Source of the DNA: Rickettsiales bacterium UBA4270 | Lineage (GTDB): Bacteria > Pseudomonadota > Alphaproteobacteria > Rickettsiales > Deianiraeaceae | Assembly (NCBI GenBank): GCA_002395105.1 | Contig: DGWA01000004.1 | Span: 64,583-128,582, forward strand | Direction: 5' to 3' | DNA: 64,000 nt | In this document: piece after piece, positions 42,667 to 51,844 of the stretch | Numbering within the stretch: position 1 is the stretch's first letter | Layout: every line of letters begins with the position of its first letter | The notes under the pieces: model-generated | Told to the model about the DNA's origin: nothing | Databases searched by the model: none | Seen by the model: only the letters and a program-made list of their open reading frames with translations | Program-made: the position numbers and the translations under genes

Positions 42667-43551
42667 TTAGTCCGAAACAATTAATTTTACAATTTCTCTA
42701 ATTTTTAATATCCATTCCTTTCTTAAAGTTTGAGAAAGTTCATTTCTTGAATCAAGTACATTAAGCGTATGACTTGCTATAAGACACTGTTCGTATGCGA
42801 CACATTTCATGTTTTGTTCAATGAGTTTTTCTGCATTTTTAAGAGAATGTTCAAAAAGTTTTTTTAAAAATTCTGTATCATGTGTATAATTTTTGTAATA
42901 CTCGCACTCTTTTTTTTCAACATCATGACTATGAATATCTTTATACTTTACGCCATTCGCCCAATCCAATTCAAGATAATTATCTTTATTTTGAACATAC
43001 ATTGCCAAACGTTCAAGACCATACGTAATTTCACCAGCAACATTTTTTCTATCTATATTAACACCGCCTATTTTTTGCATATATGTAAATTGAGCAATCT
43101 CCATACCATCGCACCAAAGCTCATACCCAAGTCCAGAAGCTCCAATAGACGGATTTGACCAATCATCTTCCATAAATTTTATATCGTGTTCTTTTTTTGA
43201 AATGCCTATACATTCCAAACTTTCAAGGCATAAATTTTGTATTTCTTTTGGAGCTGGTTTAAGTATTACCTGCATTTGATAGTAAGCAGAAGCTCTATTT
43301 GGATTATCTCCAAAACGTCCATCTGTTGGACGTCGACAATATTGAACTTGGCAAAATCTTATTTTTTTATCATCTATAACACGTAATGCTGTATATGGAG
43401 CAAGTGTTCCAGCTCCGACATGTTGATCATAGCTTTCTATAATCGCACAACTATTATTTGACCAATAATTTTTCAAAATTGATATCATGTCCTGGAAAAA
43501 TAATGGATTTAACATATTTTTATTAAGTTTATCGTTTTTCTCATTAGTCAT
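42667..43551 (-). CDS. glyQ: glycyl-tRNA synthetase alpha subunit
   Basis: The alpha subunit carries the class II catalytic core. Seen are QDMISILKNYWSNNSCAIIESYDQHVGAGTLAPYTALRVI at the N-terminus, QVQYCRRPTDGRFGDNPNR near residue 68, DDWSNPSIGASGLGYELWCDGMEI near 128, and ITYGLERLAMYVQ near 173. It is a complete subunit of 294 residues. glyQ and glyS usually form one operon; here glyS is 16 kb away and shortened. A strong promoter match stands directly upstream. Confidence 0.97.
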   Translation of the reverse strand: MTNEKNDKLNKNMLNPLFFQDMISILKNYWSNNSCAIIESYDQHVGAGTLAPYTALRVIDDKKIRFCQVQYCRRPTDGRFGDNPNRASAYYQMQVILKPAPKEIQNLCLESLECIGISKKEHDIKFMEDDWSNPSIGASGLGYELWCDGMEIAQFTYMQKIGGVNIDRKNVAGEITYGLERLAMYVQNKDNYLELDWANGVKYKDIHSHDVEKKECEYYKNYTHDTEFLKKLFEHSLKNAEKLIEQNMKCVAYEQCLIASHTLNVLDSRNELSQTLRKEWILKIREIVKLIVSD

Positions 43552-43564
43552 TACTTTTGTCTTC

Positions 43565-43593
43565 TATAAACAAGACAAATATTTAATTTGCAA
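43565..43593 (-). promoter_or_regulatory. predicted promoter of glyQ
   Basis: CTTGCAAA on the minus strand gives TTGCAA, then exactly 17 bases, then TTTATA, then 13 bases to the start codon. This is the best promoter match of the window. Confidence 0.6.
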
Positions 43594-43649
43594 GTATACA
43601 TTAATTAATTCTTGCAATTAATATTAATAATATACATTTTGACTATATT

Positions 43650-44495
43650 GTGCTGTTTTTTATGCCTAAAAAGAAAAAGTTAAGAATTAAAATCAATATC
43701 AAAAAAATAAAAAAAACCGAAAAAATTAGTTTAAAACAAAGATTATTTTTTATACCATCTTTAATTTCATGCGGTAGTATCTTATGCGGTCTTTGGGCTA
43801 TATTTTTATGTATAACAACAACAAATATTGAAGCTGCAATTCTTCTTATAGTCTTAGCTGGAATTCTTGATGCATTCGATGGAAGAACTGCAAGATTTTT
43901 AGGTGTTTCTGGAAAGTTTGGTATCGAATTAGATAGTTTAGCTGATTTCATAAGCTTCGGAATAGCGCCCATGTTAATATATTTTTGTTATTTTAATTGG
44001 TCAGAAATATTGTTTTCATATGCAATTCTATCTATATTTCCAGTTTGTATGTCATTACGTCTTGCAAGGTTTAACACAATTGCATTAGAACCAATAAAAG
44101 AAAAAAAAATCACTGATTTTAGAAAAAATTTCTTTTTTGGATTAGCAGCACCAATTGGCGCAATTGCGTTATTGTTACCAATAATAACAAATATAATTAA
44201 TTATTGTGGATTTTTAAACACAAATTATGCCATAGCATATGCATTTGCAATATCACTATTGTTAGTTATCCCTGTGCCTATTTTTAGTCATAAAATGTTT
44301 CATTTTGGTTTTAAAAAAAAAATGAATACGGCATTTACAATATTCGCTTTATTATTTGTCATATTCTTAATATATAACCCATTGCATTGTATATTAATTA
44401 TGTCTGCTATGTATTGCTTAACAATACCATTTTCTATTATTATTTACAATAAAGGTATAGCAAAGCTTGAAAGTGAATTATACTATGCAAAATGA
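43650..44495 (+). CDS. pssA: CDP-diacylglycerol-serine O-phosphatidyltransferase
   Basis: The CDP-alcohol phosphotransferase motif is complete: D-G-x2-A-R-x8-G-x3-D-x3-D in DAFDGRTARFLG...FGIELDSLAD (near residues 74-100). Multiple membrane segments follow, typical of the alphaproteobacterial PssA (about 280 residues). It makes phosphatidylserine for phosphatidylethanolamine. psd, its usual neighbour, is not here. ATG 43650 or 43662 could start it. Confidence 0.9.
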   Translation: MLFFMPKKKKLRIKINIKKIKKTEKISLKQRLFFIPSLISCGSILCGLWAIFLCITTTNIEAAILLIVLAGILDAFDGRTARFLGVSGKFGIELDSLADFISFGIAPMLIYFCYFNWSEILFSYAILSIFPVCMSLRLARFNTIALEPIKEKKITDFRKNFFFGLAAPIGAIALLLPIITNIINYCGFLNTNYAIAYAFAISLLLVIPVPIFSHKMFHFGFKKKMNTAFTIFALLFVIFLIYNPLHCILIMSAMYCLTIPFSIIIYNKGIAKLESELYYAK

Positions 44496-45735
44496 CGACA
44501 AAATCAGAAAAGCTAAAATTGATTTAATTAAATCAATTTTAATTGACTTAAATAATATAGACACAGTAAAACTTCTATCCTTATTAAGCTTAGTATTTAA
44601 AGAAAATTTTCAAAATGATGAAATCGTACAAAATTTTGAAGTTTATTTTTTAAGAGAAAAAAACTATGCAATTACAACTCTTAAAAGTTTAATAGAATTA
44701 ATTAAAAGTCACAATAAAAAAAAAGAAAATATCGAAAATAGTGAATTACTAGATATTATGTGTAATATAATCACTGACATAAACAATGAAATTTCATCAG
44801 AAAATATACAATGTTATGAAAAAATTATAGATACAATCGATAATTCTATTAAAAATAATTCTAATTTAATAAAAAAATATACATCAAAAACAAACCAACA
44901 AATTGAAATAGCTGTTGAGAAAAAAAAACAATACACAATTACACCAACAAGTGGAATTAAATTACTAAACAATAATCCATATTCTTTTTTTATTGAAAAG
45001 GTTTTAGGCCTGAAGTCAGTAAATGAATGGTCACATGACATAGATGCTAAATTATACGGTTCAATTGCGCATAAAATTATGGAAGAATTTCATAAAAAAT
45101 ACAAATACATGAATTTTAATGATAAAAACAACAAGAATGAACTTGAGAAAATATTTTTAAATACAATAACAGAAGTATTAAATATTGTTAATTCTAATAA
45201 TATTTTTTTACAACAAAAACTAAAAAAAATAAAAAATATTGCAATCCAAATGGAGAATGATGCATATAAAAATAACCGCCTTGTATTTGTTGAATATCCT
45301 TTTTTTACAATAATTAATAGCATAAAAGTGTGGGCAAAAGCGGATAGGGTTGAAATAGATAACAAAAACAAAGAAATTTATATTTTTGATTTTAAGACTA
45401 GTTTGAACAAGGATAAGAAAAAAAATGAAGAAAATGGTTCAGATACCCAATTACTTATAATAGCAATGCTTATATTAAAACAATCATCATATAAAGATTA
45501 TAAAATTAAACAAATGAAATACATCAATTTATCTGGCAAAAATAGAGCAGAAGATGTAGAAATTGATATTAGTTATCTAGAAAATACAGAGAATAACATC
45601 AAACGACAAATTGAAACATATTTTAGCAACGGAAAACCAAATGTTGAAAATATGATTTATATAAGGCAAGACAAATATCAATTATACGACAACGATATTG
45701 CCACAATGAAATTGTATAGAGAATTTTATATTTAA
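44467..45735 (+). CDS. AddB-like PD-(D/E)xK nuclease remnant
   Basis: AddB of the AddAB double-strand-break repair enzyme is normally about 1000 residues. This 422-residue protein keeps only the C-terminal nuclease: NNNPYSFFIEKVLGLKS (168-184), GSIAHKIMEEFH (198-209, with H202), E277, KADR (D293) and IFDFKTS (D308, K310), which together form the RecB-type nuclease site. The N-terminal helicase-like part is replaced by about 150 Lys/Asn/Ile-rich residues with coiled-coil potential. The iron-sulfur cysteines of AddB are absent. It starts inside the pssA 3' end (overlap 29 bases, or 11 if ATG 44485 is used). Confidence 0.8.
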   Translation: MKVNYTMQNDDKIRKAKIDLIKSILIDLNNIDTVKLLSLLSLVFKENFQNDEIVQNFEVYFLREKNYAITTLKSLIELIKSHNKKKENIENSELLDIMCNIITDINNEISSENIQCYEKIIDTIDNSIKNNSNLIKKYTSKTNQQIEIAVEKKKQYTITPTSGIKLLNNNPYSFFIEKVLGLKSVNEWSHDIDAKLYGSIAHKIMEEFHKKYKYMNFNDKNNKNELEKIFLNTITEVLNIVNSNNIFLQQKLKKIKNIAIQMENDAYKNNRLVFVEYPFFTIINSIKVWAKADRVEIDNKNKEIYIFDFKTSLNKDKKKNEENGSDTQLLIIAMLILKQSSYKDYKIKQMKYINLSGKNRAEDVEIDISYLENTENNIKRQIETYFSNGKPNVENMIYIRQDKYQLYDNDIATMKLYREFYI

Positions 45736-46565
45736 ACCTCAAATTCAATAACACTTGGTGCATGATCTGAAGTTTTTTGTTTTGCTCTGGTTCTTATATC
45801 AACAAAGCACTCAGTTGTATTTTTAATTACATTATCAGATACTAAGAAATAGTCCAATCTCCAACCAATATTTCTATCAAATGCTTTTGTTCTATAATCC
45901 CACCAAGAATATTGAATTACATTTGGATTAAGAGTTCTAAATGCATCAAATAAACCAACAGAACAAATATCTCTCAATGCTTGTCTTTCGTATGGATGAA
46001 AACCGACACCACCTTCATTGGCTTTTGGATGTGAAAGATCGATCTCCTCCTGTGCAACATTAAAATCACCGCCAAAAACAACATATTCATCTTTAAAATT
46101 ATTAGTCATATTTTTTATTTCTTCTATGCGTTTTTGTAAACGTTTATAAAAATTAAGTTTATATTTAAATCTCTCGCTATCTTCGAGTTTTTCTCCTGGA
46201 AACAACACACTGCCACCCATTGGAACGTATACACTAGCAACACGAACTATTTTTTTATTAAAAGTTATAATTGCCTCTATATATCTAGCTTCATCATCTT
46301 GATTAAATCCATATAATGGCAATTCATTATATTCTACTTCGATCGGATATTTTGAGAGAATTGCAACGCCATTATAACTTTTTTGACCTTTATAAGTATA
46401 GTTCATTCCAATTGTTTGAATTTCAGATGCAGGAAAATCTAAATCTTGACATTTAGTCTCTTGCAACAAGATAACATCTACATCATTAGTTTTAATAACT
46501 TCTTTTAAAAGATCAATCCTAACGCGGATTGAATTTATATTCCAAGAGGCAATACGCATTCTCAT
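45732..46565 (-). CDS. xthA: exodeoxyribonuclease III
   Basis: XthA cleaves abasic sites and trims 3' ends in base-excision repair. The protein keeps IASWNINSIRVR at the start, LLQETKC near residue 35, RVASVYVPMGG near 110, GGDFNVA near 163, and SDHAPSVIEF at the end with the catalytic Asp-His pair. Length 277. The true start may be the second ATG (46559). It meets the AddB gene tail to tail with 4 shared bases. Confidence 0.96.
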   Translation of the reverse strand: MRMRIASWNINSIRVRIDLLKEVIKTNDVDVILLQETKCQDLDFPASEIQTIGMNYTYKGQKSYNGVAILSKYPIEVEYNELPLYGFNQDDEARYIEAIITFNKKIVRVASVYVPMGGSVLFPGEKLEDSERFKYKLNFYKRLQKRIEEIKNMTNNFKDEYVVFGGDFNVAQEEIDLSHPKANEGGVGFHPYERQALRDICSVGLFDAFRTLNPNVIQYSWWDYRTKAFDRNIGWRLDYFLVSDNVIKNTTECFVDIRTRAKQKTSDHAPSVIEFEV

Positions 46566-46628
46566 TTTTTTTAGATTATCTTTTAAATTATTAAATAAAT
46601 ATCAATATATTTGTTCAGAAGAATTACG

Positions 46629-47492
46629 CTAAAATATCTTTTTAGATTCGACATCAGTATTAAGTTTATATTTGTCTATACTAGGATTATTATTGTTAAT
46701 TTCAGCAGAACTACTTTCATTACTTTCATTTTCTAATGAGCTGGTCTCATTTGATGATGGATCTTCGGCGCTTTTTTCCTTTTCTTCTTCTTCTTTTTTT
46801 TTAGATAATTTTTTCTTCTTGGCTTTTTCAAACAATTCTCGTAGTTTGTCGTTGCTCGAGTTTTCAACCAAGTCTTGAAAGTTCTCAGACTGTTTATCGA
46901 CAAAGACATACTTATCTAGTGTGGGGTTATTTATCATTTTATTCTCATCGACAGACCAATAACCACCAATATTAATATTATTTATACGTTCTTTAAGACC
47001 GTTTATTTCCTTCTCTAACTTACTAAAACCATTTGCAAAAAGATCTTCTTTTCCACCCATCATTGGTTGATAATTTTTTTCCATTCTATCTGCTTGGTCC
47101 ATCACATCATTTGTTTCTGCGAGTTCTCTAAGTTGATCATTCTCGACACTTACATCGAGCCATTTTCGTTTTACATTGGGTTTTACATTGGGTTTTACAT
47201 AATAACCGTTAAATTTTTTTTGAAAATTTTTTTTATTAAGAATTGATTCTTTAATGATTTTTTTTTTGTTATTATTTTTTCGTTTTAAATTAAAACGATC
47301 ATTAAAATTAATATCGTTTTCAATCCCTTGACTTACATATCCTGTTTCTAGTTCTTCTTGTGGAATATTGAATTGTCCTATTCTTCCTCTTGTTTTGGCT
47401 CCTTTTGTTAGTCCTTTTTTTTTGTTTTGGTCTTTTACAATTCCTTCTTTTGTTTGTTCTATTTGTCCTATTTCAACACTTTCCATAAACAA
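46629..47492 (-). CDS. charged, low-complexity hypothetical protein divergent from virD4
   Basis: The 287-residue protein has no signal or membrane segment. It is Lys/Asn/Glu-rich, with a short coiled-coil (LEKEINGLKERINNINI near residue 165), a VKPN tandem repeat near 113-122 and an acidic Ser/Glu stretch near 235-265 ending in basic DVESKKIF. The motif NPTLDKYVFVD near 187 is echoed by NPSIDKYKLNTDVE near the end. I recognise no family. Because it shares its upstream region with the T4SS coupling protein, a secreted substrate is conceivable, but nothing proves it. Confidence 0.6.
   Translation of the reverse strand: MFMESVEIGQIEQTKEGIVKDQNKKKGLTKGAKTRGRIGQFNIPQEELETGYVSQGIENDINFNDRFNLKRKNNNKKKIIKESILNKKNFQKKFNGYYVKPNVKPNVKRKWLDVSVENDQLRELAETNDVMDQADRMEKNYQPMMGGKEDLFANGFSKLEKEINGLKERINNINIGGYWSVDENKMINNPTLDKYVFVDKQSENFQDLVENSSNDKLRELFEKAKKKKLSKKKEEEEKEKSAEDPSSNETSSLENESNESSSAEINNNNPSIDKYKLNTDVESKKIF
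47169..47200. repeat. 12-bp tandem repeat inside the hypothetical gene
   Basis: TTTTACATTGGG is repeated 2.7 times without change. It encodes V-K-P-N repeats on the minus strand. A multiple of three, so copy-number changes keep the frame. Confidence 0.85.
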
Positions 47493-47526
47493 TATACAAT
47501 AACATTATATCATAATCAATAAATAG

Positions 47527-47555
47527 TTGCAAATAAATTTTACATAAGAATAACT
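47527..47555 (+). promoter_or_regulatory. predicted promoter of virD4
   Basis: TTGCAA is followed after 17 bases by ATAACT, then 13 bases to ATG 47569. The -10 match is weak. Confidence 0.35.
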
Positions 47556-47568
47556 CTTATTGAATTTA

Positions 47569-49386
47569 ATGGTAAAAGTCTACGATCCACAAAAAAAATT
47601 AAGGCTCTTGCAAAATACGTTAATATTAACGTCTTTATATGGTTCAATTTGTTTTTTTATATATTACGTATATTCTGTAATAGGCATATATATAATTGAA
47701 GGAAAAGATCAGATTATAACATTATTTTCTCTAAACATAGTGCAACATTTATCGGTAATAGTTCAAACGATTGTATATTATCTTAAACTTTTTTACGCGA
47801 ATATAGGTTTTATAGGAATTCAAGATTATAACTATTTTATATTAAAATGTGCAATAATATTAGTTCTAATGCCACCAATAACCATTTGCACACTTGCCGT
47901 TATCTTTAAAAAAGAAATATCTGAGTTTACTCCAGTAAAAAAAGATACATCTGTATATGGTGATGCGCATTGGGCTAACAAAAGAGAAATAATCAAAGCT
48001 GGTATGTCGAATAAGCGTGGCTTATTAATGGGACGTCATCCTTTTAAAAAAGGAAAATTTTTAATTACAGATATTCACGATTATCAACATACACTATTAT
48101 TTGCACCAACAGGTTCTGGTAAAGGTGTTGGCTTTGCAATACCAAATTGCGTTTTCTGGGAAGAAAGTCTCGTATGCCATGACATAAAACTTGAAAATTT
48201 CGAAGCATCTGCTGGATGGAGAGAATCACGTCTTAAACAAACTGTTTATTGTTGGGTTCCGGCCGATGTAAATGGAAGAAGCCATTGTTATAATCCAATG
48301 GAATGGATATCAGATAAACCTGGACAAATGGTTGATGACGTACAAAAACTTGCAAACATATTATTACCAAAACAAGAATTTTGGACAAACGAAGCAAGAA
48401 CATTGTTAGTAGGTATTGTATTATATTTAATAGCAGATCCGCAAAAACCAAAAACATTTGGTGAAGTTGTTAGAACAATTCGTAGTGATGACTTCGCATA
48501 TCTTTGTGCAGTTGCATTAGATACACTTGGAGATGTAATACATCCAATAGGATATATGAACCTTGCTGCTTTTTTACAAAAAGCCGATAAAGAGCGTTCT
48601 GGAGTTGTATCAACTTTAAACTCAGGCCTTGAACTTTGGGGTAACCCTATAATCGACGCAACAACAGCAAAAAGTGATTTTAATTTTACAAAAATGAAAG
48701 AAGAACCAACAACTGTTTACGTTGGACTTACGCCTGATAACATACAACGTTTAAAGCCATTAATGTGTATGTTTTATCAACAAGCAACTGCGTTCATGTC
48801 CCAACATCTACCTTTACCTTCTGAAAAATATGGTGTTTTATTTTTGATGGACGAATTTCCAACAGTTGGTAAATTAGAGCAATTTTTAGCAGGTATTGCT
48901 TATTTTCGTGGTTATCATGTAAAACTATTTTTAATCGTTCAAGATGTACAACAGTTAAAAGGAACATATGAAGATTCTGGAATGAATTCATTCTTATCAA
49001 ATAGCACGTATCGTATAACATTTGCAGCAAATAATATTGATACAGCTAAATTAATAAGTGAGTTAATAGGTAATCAAACAGTAGAAAGCACAAGCGGAAG
49101 TAAATCTAAATGGTTTGCAGTTAATTCAAGCGGTGGGTCAACAAGTATATCGCAGACACAACGTGCATTATTAATGCCACAAGAAGTTATAAATTTACCA
49201 AGAGACGATGAAATAATATTAATCGAAGCAAATCCTCCAATTAAAACAAAAAAAATCTTTTACTATAAAGTTGGATGGATTTCTTCTCGTGTAAAAATGC
49301 CTTTTACTCCATTACCAATTCAGGAACCAATTGTTAAAAGAAATAAAAGCCCTAAGAAAGGAAAGAAGAATTTACCAAAAGGTTAG
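47569..49386 (+). CDS. virD4: type IV secretion coupling protein VirD4
   Basis: VirD4 is the inner-membrane ATPase that feeds substrates into the type IV channel. After N-terminal membrane segments (about residues 18-42 and 92-115), the GDAHWANKREI segment, Walker A PTGSGKG (about 181-187), and the FLMDEFPTVGKLEQF Walker B region (near 427) follow the VirD4/TraG pattern. Length is 605. I use ATG 47569; a TTG nine bases upstream is also possible. No other vir gene is adjacent, in contrast to the virB8-virD4 clusters of Rickettsia. lpxB follows 20 bases later. Confidence 0.94.
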   Translation: MVKVYDPQKKLRLLQNTLILTSLYGSICFFIYYVYSVIGIYIIEGKDQIITLFSLNIVQHLSVIVQTIVYYLKLFYANIGFIGIQDYNYFILKCAIILVLMPPITICTLAVIFKKEISEFTPVKKDTSVYGDAHWANKREIIKAGMSNKRGLLMGRHPFKKGKFLITDIHDYQHTLLFAPTGSGKGVGFAIPNCVFWEESLVCHDIKLENFEASAGWRESRLKQTVYCWVPADVNGRSHCYNPMEWISDKPGQMVDDVQKLANILLPKQEFWTNEARTLLVGIVLYLIADPQKPKTFGEVVRTIRSDDFAYLCAVALDTLGDVIHPIGYMNLAAFLQKADKERSGVVSTLNSGLELWGNPIIDATTAKSDFNFTKMKEEPTTVYVGLTPDNIQRLKPLMCMFYQQATAFMSQHLPLPSEKYGVLFLMDEFPTVGKLEQFLAGIAYFRGYHVKLFLIVQDVQQLKGTYEDSGMNSFLSNSTYRITFAANNIDTAKLISELIGNQTVESTSGSKSKWFAVNSSGGSTSISQTQRALLMPQEVINLPRDDEIILIEANPPIKTKKIFYYKVGWISSRVKMPFTPLPIQEPIVKRNKSPKKGKKNLPKG

Positions 49387-49406
49387 TTATTATTAATAAA
49401 ATAATT

Positions 49407-50564
49407 ATGAAAATTTTTTTAATTTGCGGAGAAAAATCTGGCGATAACTTAATTAATCAAATTCTTGATAAAATAAATAGAGACAACGATGTATTCAATA
49501 ATATTGAATTAGCAGGAATTGTTTCAGATGAAACTGCAAAAAAATTTAATATAAAACAGTTTTTTAATCCAAAAGAATTGGCTATTTTAGGCATAGGAGA
49601 TATAATCTTCAATATTCCGAAAATTATAGATAGAATAACCGATACAGTAAATGAAATTAATAATTTTAAGCCAGATTTAATAATTACAATAGATGCTTAT
49701 GACTTTTGTATTCGTGTTGCGAAAAAAATAAGAAAAACAAATAAAACTGTTCAAATATGGCAAATAGTCGCACCAAGCGTATGGGCTTATTGGGAATTTA
49801 GAGCAAAAATTCTATCAAAATATTACAATAGATTATTTTATTTATTACCAATGGAACGTAATTATTTCAAACCACTTGAAAAAAACAATTATAAAAATAG
49901 TAATAATTTTTCATCAACATTTATAGGATATCCTGCTTCATTTCAGGAAAAAAATACTAAAATAACAAAAAACAATAAACTCATAGGCATAACTATTGGA
50001 AGTAGAAAAAGTGAAGTAAAAAGACATAAAAAATTAATTGCATCCGTTATTATGAAACTAAAAATATTTGATAATAATTTAAATTTTGCAATTTTCACTA
50101 CAGAAAACACTGAAAAAGATATTAAAAAATTATTATCTGATTTTAAAAATATTAATTTTTTTAACAAAAAAGAAGACAAGCAAAAAATAATTCAAGAATG
50201 TATCTTGGTAATAGCTAAAAATGGAACAAATAATGTAGAAATTGGAGCGCTTGGGGCACCGATGATAATATATTATAAAACATCTATATTAACTTATCTA
50301 TTTGCCAAATGTTTTGCAAAAATTAAATCTATAAATCTATTTAACATAGTTCTAAATAAAAAAATAATTCCTGAATTTTTACAAAATCAAGCGACGGCCG
50401 ATAATTTAGTTAATGAAGCAATACGTTTTATCAACGACGAAAATTTAAGACAAAAACAAATTGAAGAAATAAATAATGCTATATTTTTAATGCAAAGAAA
50501 AGACAAAAAACACCCTATAGATATAGTAAGTGAAGAAATTGTAAAATACTTAAATACACTATAA
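49407..50564 (+). CDS. lpxB: lipid-A-disaccharide synthase
   Basis: LpxB joins UDP-diacyl-glucosamine and lipid X to form the lipid A disaccharide. The family's LICGEKSGD near residue 5, IDAYDFCIRVA near 97, QIVAPSVWAYWEFRA near 115, and the C-terminal ILVIAKNGTNNVEIGALGAPMIIYYKT region (near 270) are present. Length 385. Together with kdsA, kdsD, waaA and LptF/G it shows that full LPS synthesis is kept. It probably shares a transcript with virD4. Confidence 0.95.
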   Translation: MKIFLICGEKSGDNLINQILDKINRDNDVFNNIELAGIVSDETAKKFNIKQFFNPKELAILGIGDIIFNIPKIIDRITDTVNEINNFKPDLIITIDAYDFCIRVAKKIRKTNKTVQIWQIVAPSVWAYWEFRAKILSKYYNRLFYLLPMERNYFKPLEKNNYKNSNNFSSTFIGYPASFQEKNTKITKNNKLIGITIGSRKSEVKRHKKLIASVIMKLKIFDNNLNFAIFTTENTEKDIKKLLSDFKNINFFNKKEDKQKIIQECILVIAKNGTNNVEIGALGAPMIIYYKTSILTYLFAKCFAKIKSINLFNIVLNKKIIPEFLQNQATADNLVNEAIRFINDENLRQKQIEEINNAIFLMQRKDKKHPIDIVSEEIVKYLNTL

Positions 50565-50570
50565 TAAAAA

Positions 50571-50662
50571 TGGCGGACAGAGAGGGATTCGAACCCTCGA
50601 TACGAGAAAACCCGTATGCCGGTTTTCGAGACCAGTGCCTTCAACCACTCGACCACCTGTCC
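50571..50662 (-). tRNA. tRNA-Ser (CGA)
   Basis: A class II tRNA with long variable arm (GCATACGGGTTTTCTCGTAT), acceptor GGACAGG/CTCTGTCC, anticodon loop CTCGAAA (anticodon CGA), T-arm GGGTTCGAATCCC and encoded CCA with G discriminator. Confidence 0.93.
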
Positions 50663-50718
50663 TTATTTTCTAATTATAAAGATTATATTTATTTTATTAA
50701 AAGCAAGAAACAAGAAGC

Positions 50719-51720
50719 CTATTCATGTAAATTCCCAGCTTTTTCTGCGAAACTTTTTAACTTTTGAATAGCACTCTCCTCTATCTGTCTAATTCTCTCT
50801 TTTGAAACACCGTATTTTTTTGATAAATCTTCCAACGTCGCTTTTGGCTCATTTATATATCTTGCAATTAAAATATCTATTTGTCTTTTATCTAAAATAG
50901 ATAAACTCTTTCTTAAAAATTCATTTCTATTAATACTTTTTTCTTTTTCAGCCATCTTTAAAGCAAAATTGCCATCACAACTGTGTATTGTGTCCATTAG
51001 CGTCATATTTCCGTCGTTATCAATCGGTGTATCTAATGAAACATCTCTACCTTTTATTGAAGAAATAGCATTTTCATATTCACTAACAGATACTCCAAAA
51101 TGCTTAGCAATTCTTTCACTTTGTTCTTTATTCGAAGTTGTATTATCTATGTGCAACATTTTTTTTAATCCACTAAAATTAAATAATAATTGTTTTCTTA
51201 GTGCAGAAGAACCAATTTTAATCATATTCCAAGATTTCAAAATAAACTCTTGTATTTTTGCTTTTACCCACAAACCAGCATATGTCGAAAATCTAGCTTT
51301 TTTTGTACGATCAAATTTCTTTAAAGCAATCATTAAACCAACATTGCCTTCTGATATTAAATCTATCATATTTATACCAAAATTTTTATATTGCATTGCA
51401 ATTTTTACAACAAGTCTAAGATGACTAAGAACTATTGCCTGACCGGCTTTCTGATCTCCTTTATCTATATATAAATTAAACAATTTTTCTTCTTCTTCTT
51501 TGGTCAACATAGGAAAGCTTGAAACTTTTTTAATATATTGCGTTAAAGCTTCGCTATTACTAGTGACTAACATTCCCTCATTGTATGCATCGATATCACT
51601 GTTAATTTCATTATATTTTTCTATTTCACTATCATTGACAATACTCAAACTATCTTCTGACGAGTTTTTATCATCTACATTATCATTCTGGCTTGAAATA
51701 TCTTCGCTTTTTTTAGACAT
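50719..51720 (-). CDS. rpoH: RNA polymerase sigma factor RpoH (sigma-32 type)
   Basis: The regions are in order: MLTKEEEEKLF (region 1.2), SHLRLVVKIAMQYKNFGINMIDLISEGNVGLMIALKKFDRTKKARFSTYAGLWVKAKIQEFI (region 2), then regions 3 and 4 with EDLSKKYGVSKERIRQIEESAIQKLKSF. The RpoH box-type segment follows the DLISEGNVG core. Length 333 includes a roughly 45-residue acidic Ser/Asp-rich N-terminal extension not seen in ordinary RpoH. It directs heat-shock genes; its promoters are expected to differ from the CTTGCAAA ones, but this is not tested. Confidence 0.9.
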   Translation of the reverse strand: MSKKSEDISSQNDNVDDKNSSEDSLSIVNDSEIEKYNEINSDIDAYNEGMLVTSNSEALTQYIKKVSSFPMLTKEEEEKLFNLYIDKGDQKAGQAIVLSHLRLVVKIAMQYKNFGINMIDLISEGNVGLMIALKKFDRTKKARFSTYAGLWVKAKIQEFILKSWNMIKIGSSALRKQLLFNFSGLKKMLHIDNTTSNKEQSERIAKHFGVSVSEYENAISSIKGRDVSLDTPIDNDGNMTLMDTIHSCDGNFALKMAEKEKSINRNEFLRKSLSILDKRQIDILIARYINEPKATLEDLSKKYGVSKERIRQIEESAIQKLKSFAEKAGNLHE

Positions 51721-51844
51721 TTAATTTTAAATAACTAATATTTTTTTAAAAAACAAGAAAAACATTATTTATTTTCTTTTTTAAAATTAACAAAAAAAAT
51801 TGCAAATTAAAAAATTAAATGAAGCATATAAATCCGTTGAAAGA

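Noticed and set aside
50387..50767. Short frames on both strands around 50.4-50.8 kb
   Set aside because: They run across tRNA-Ser or lpxB and rpoH ends and have no independent support.
51800..51844. TTG start giving atpG fifteen extra residues
   Set aside because: The true family N-terminus begins at ATG 51845, and the region holds a TTGCAA promoter-like element.
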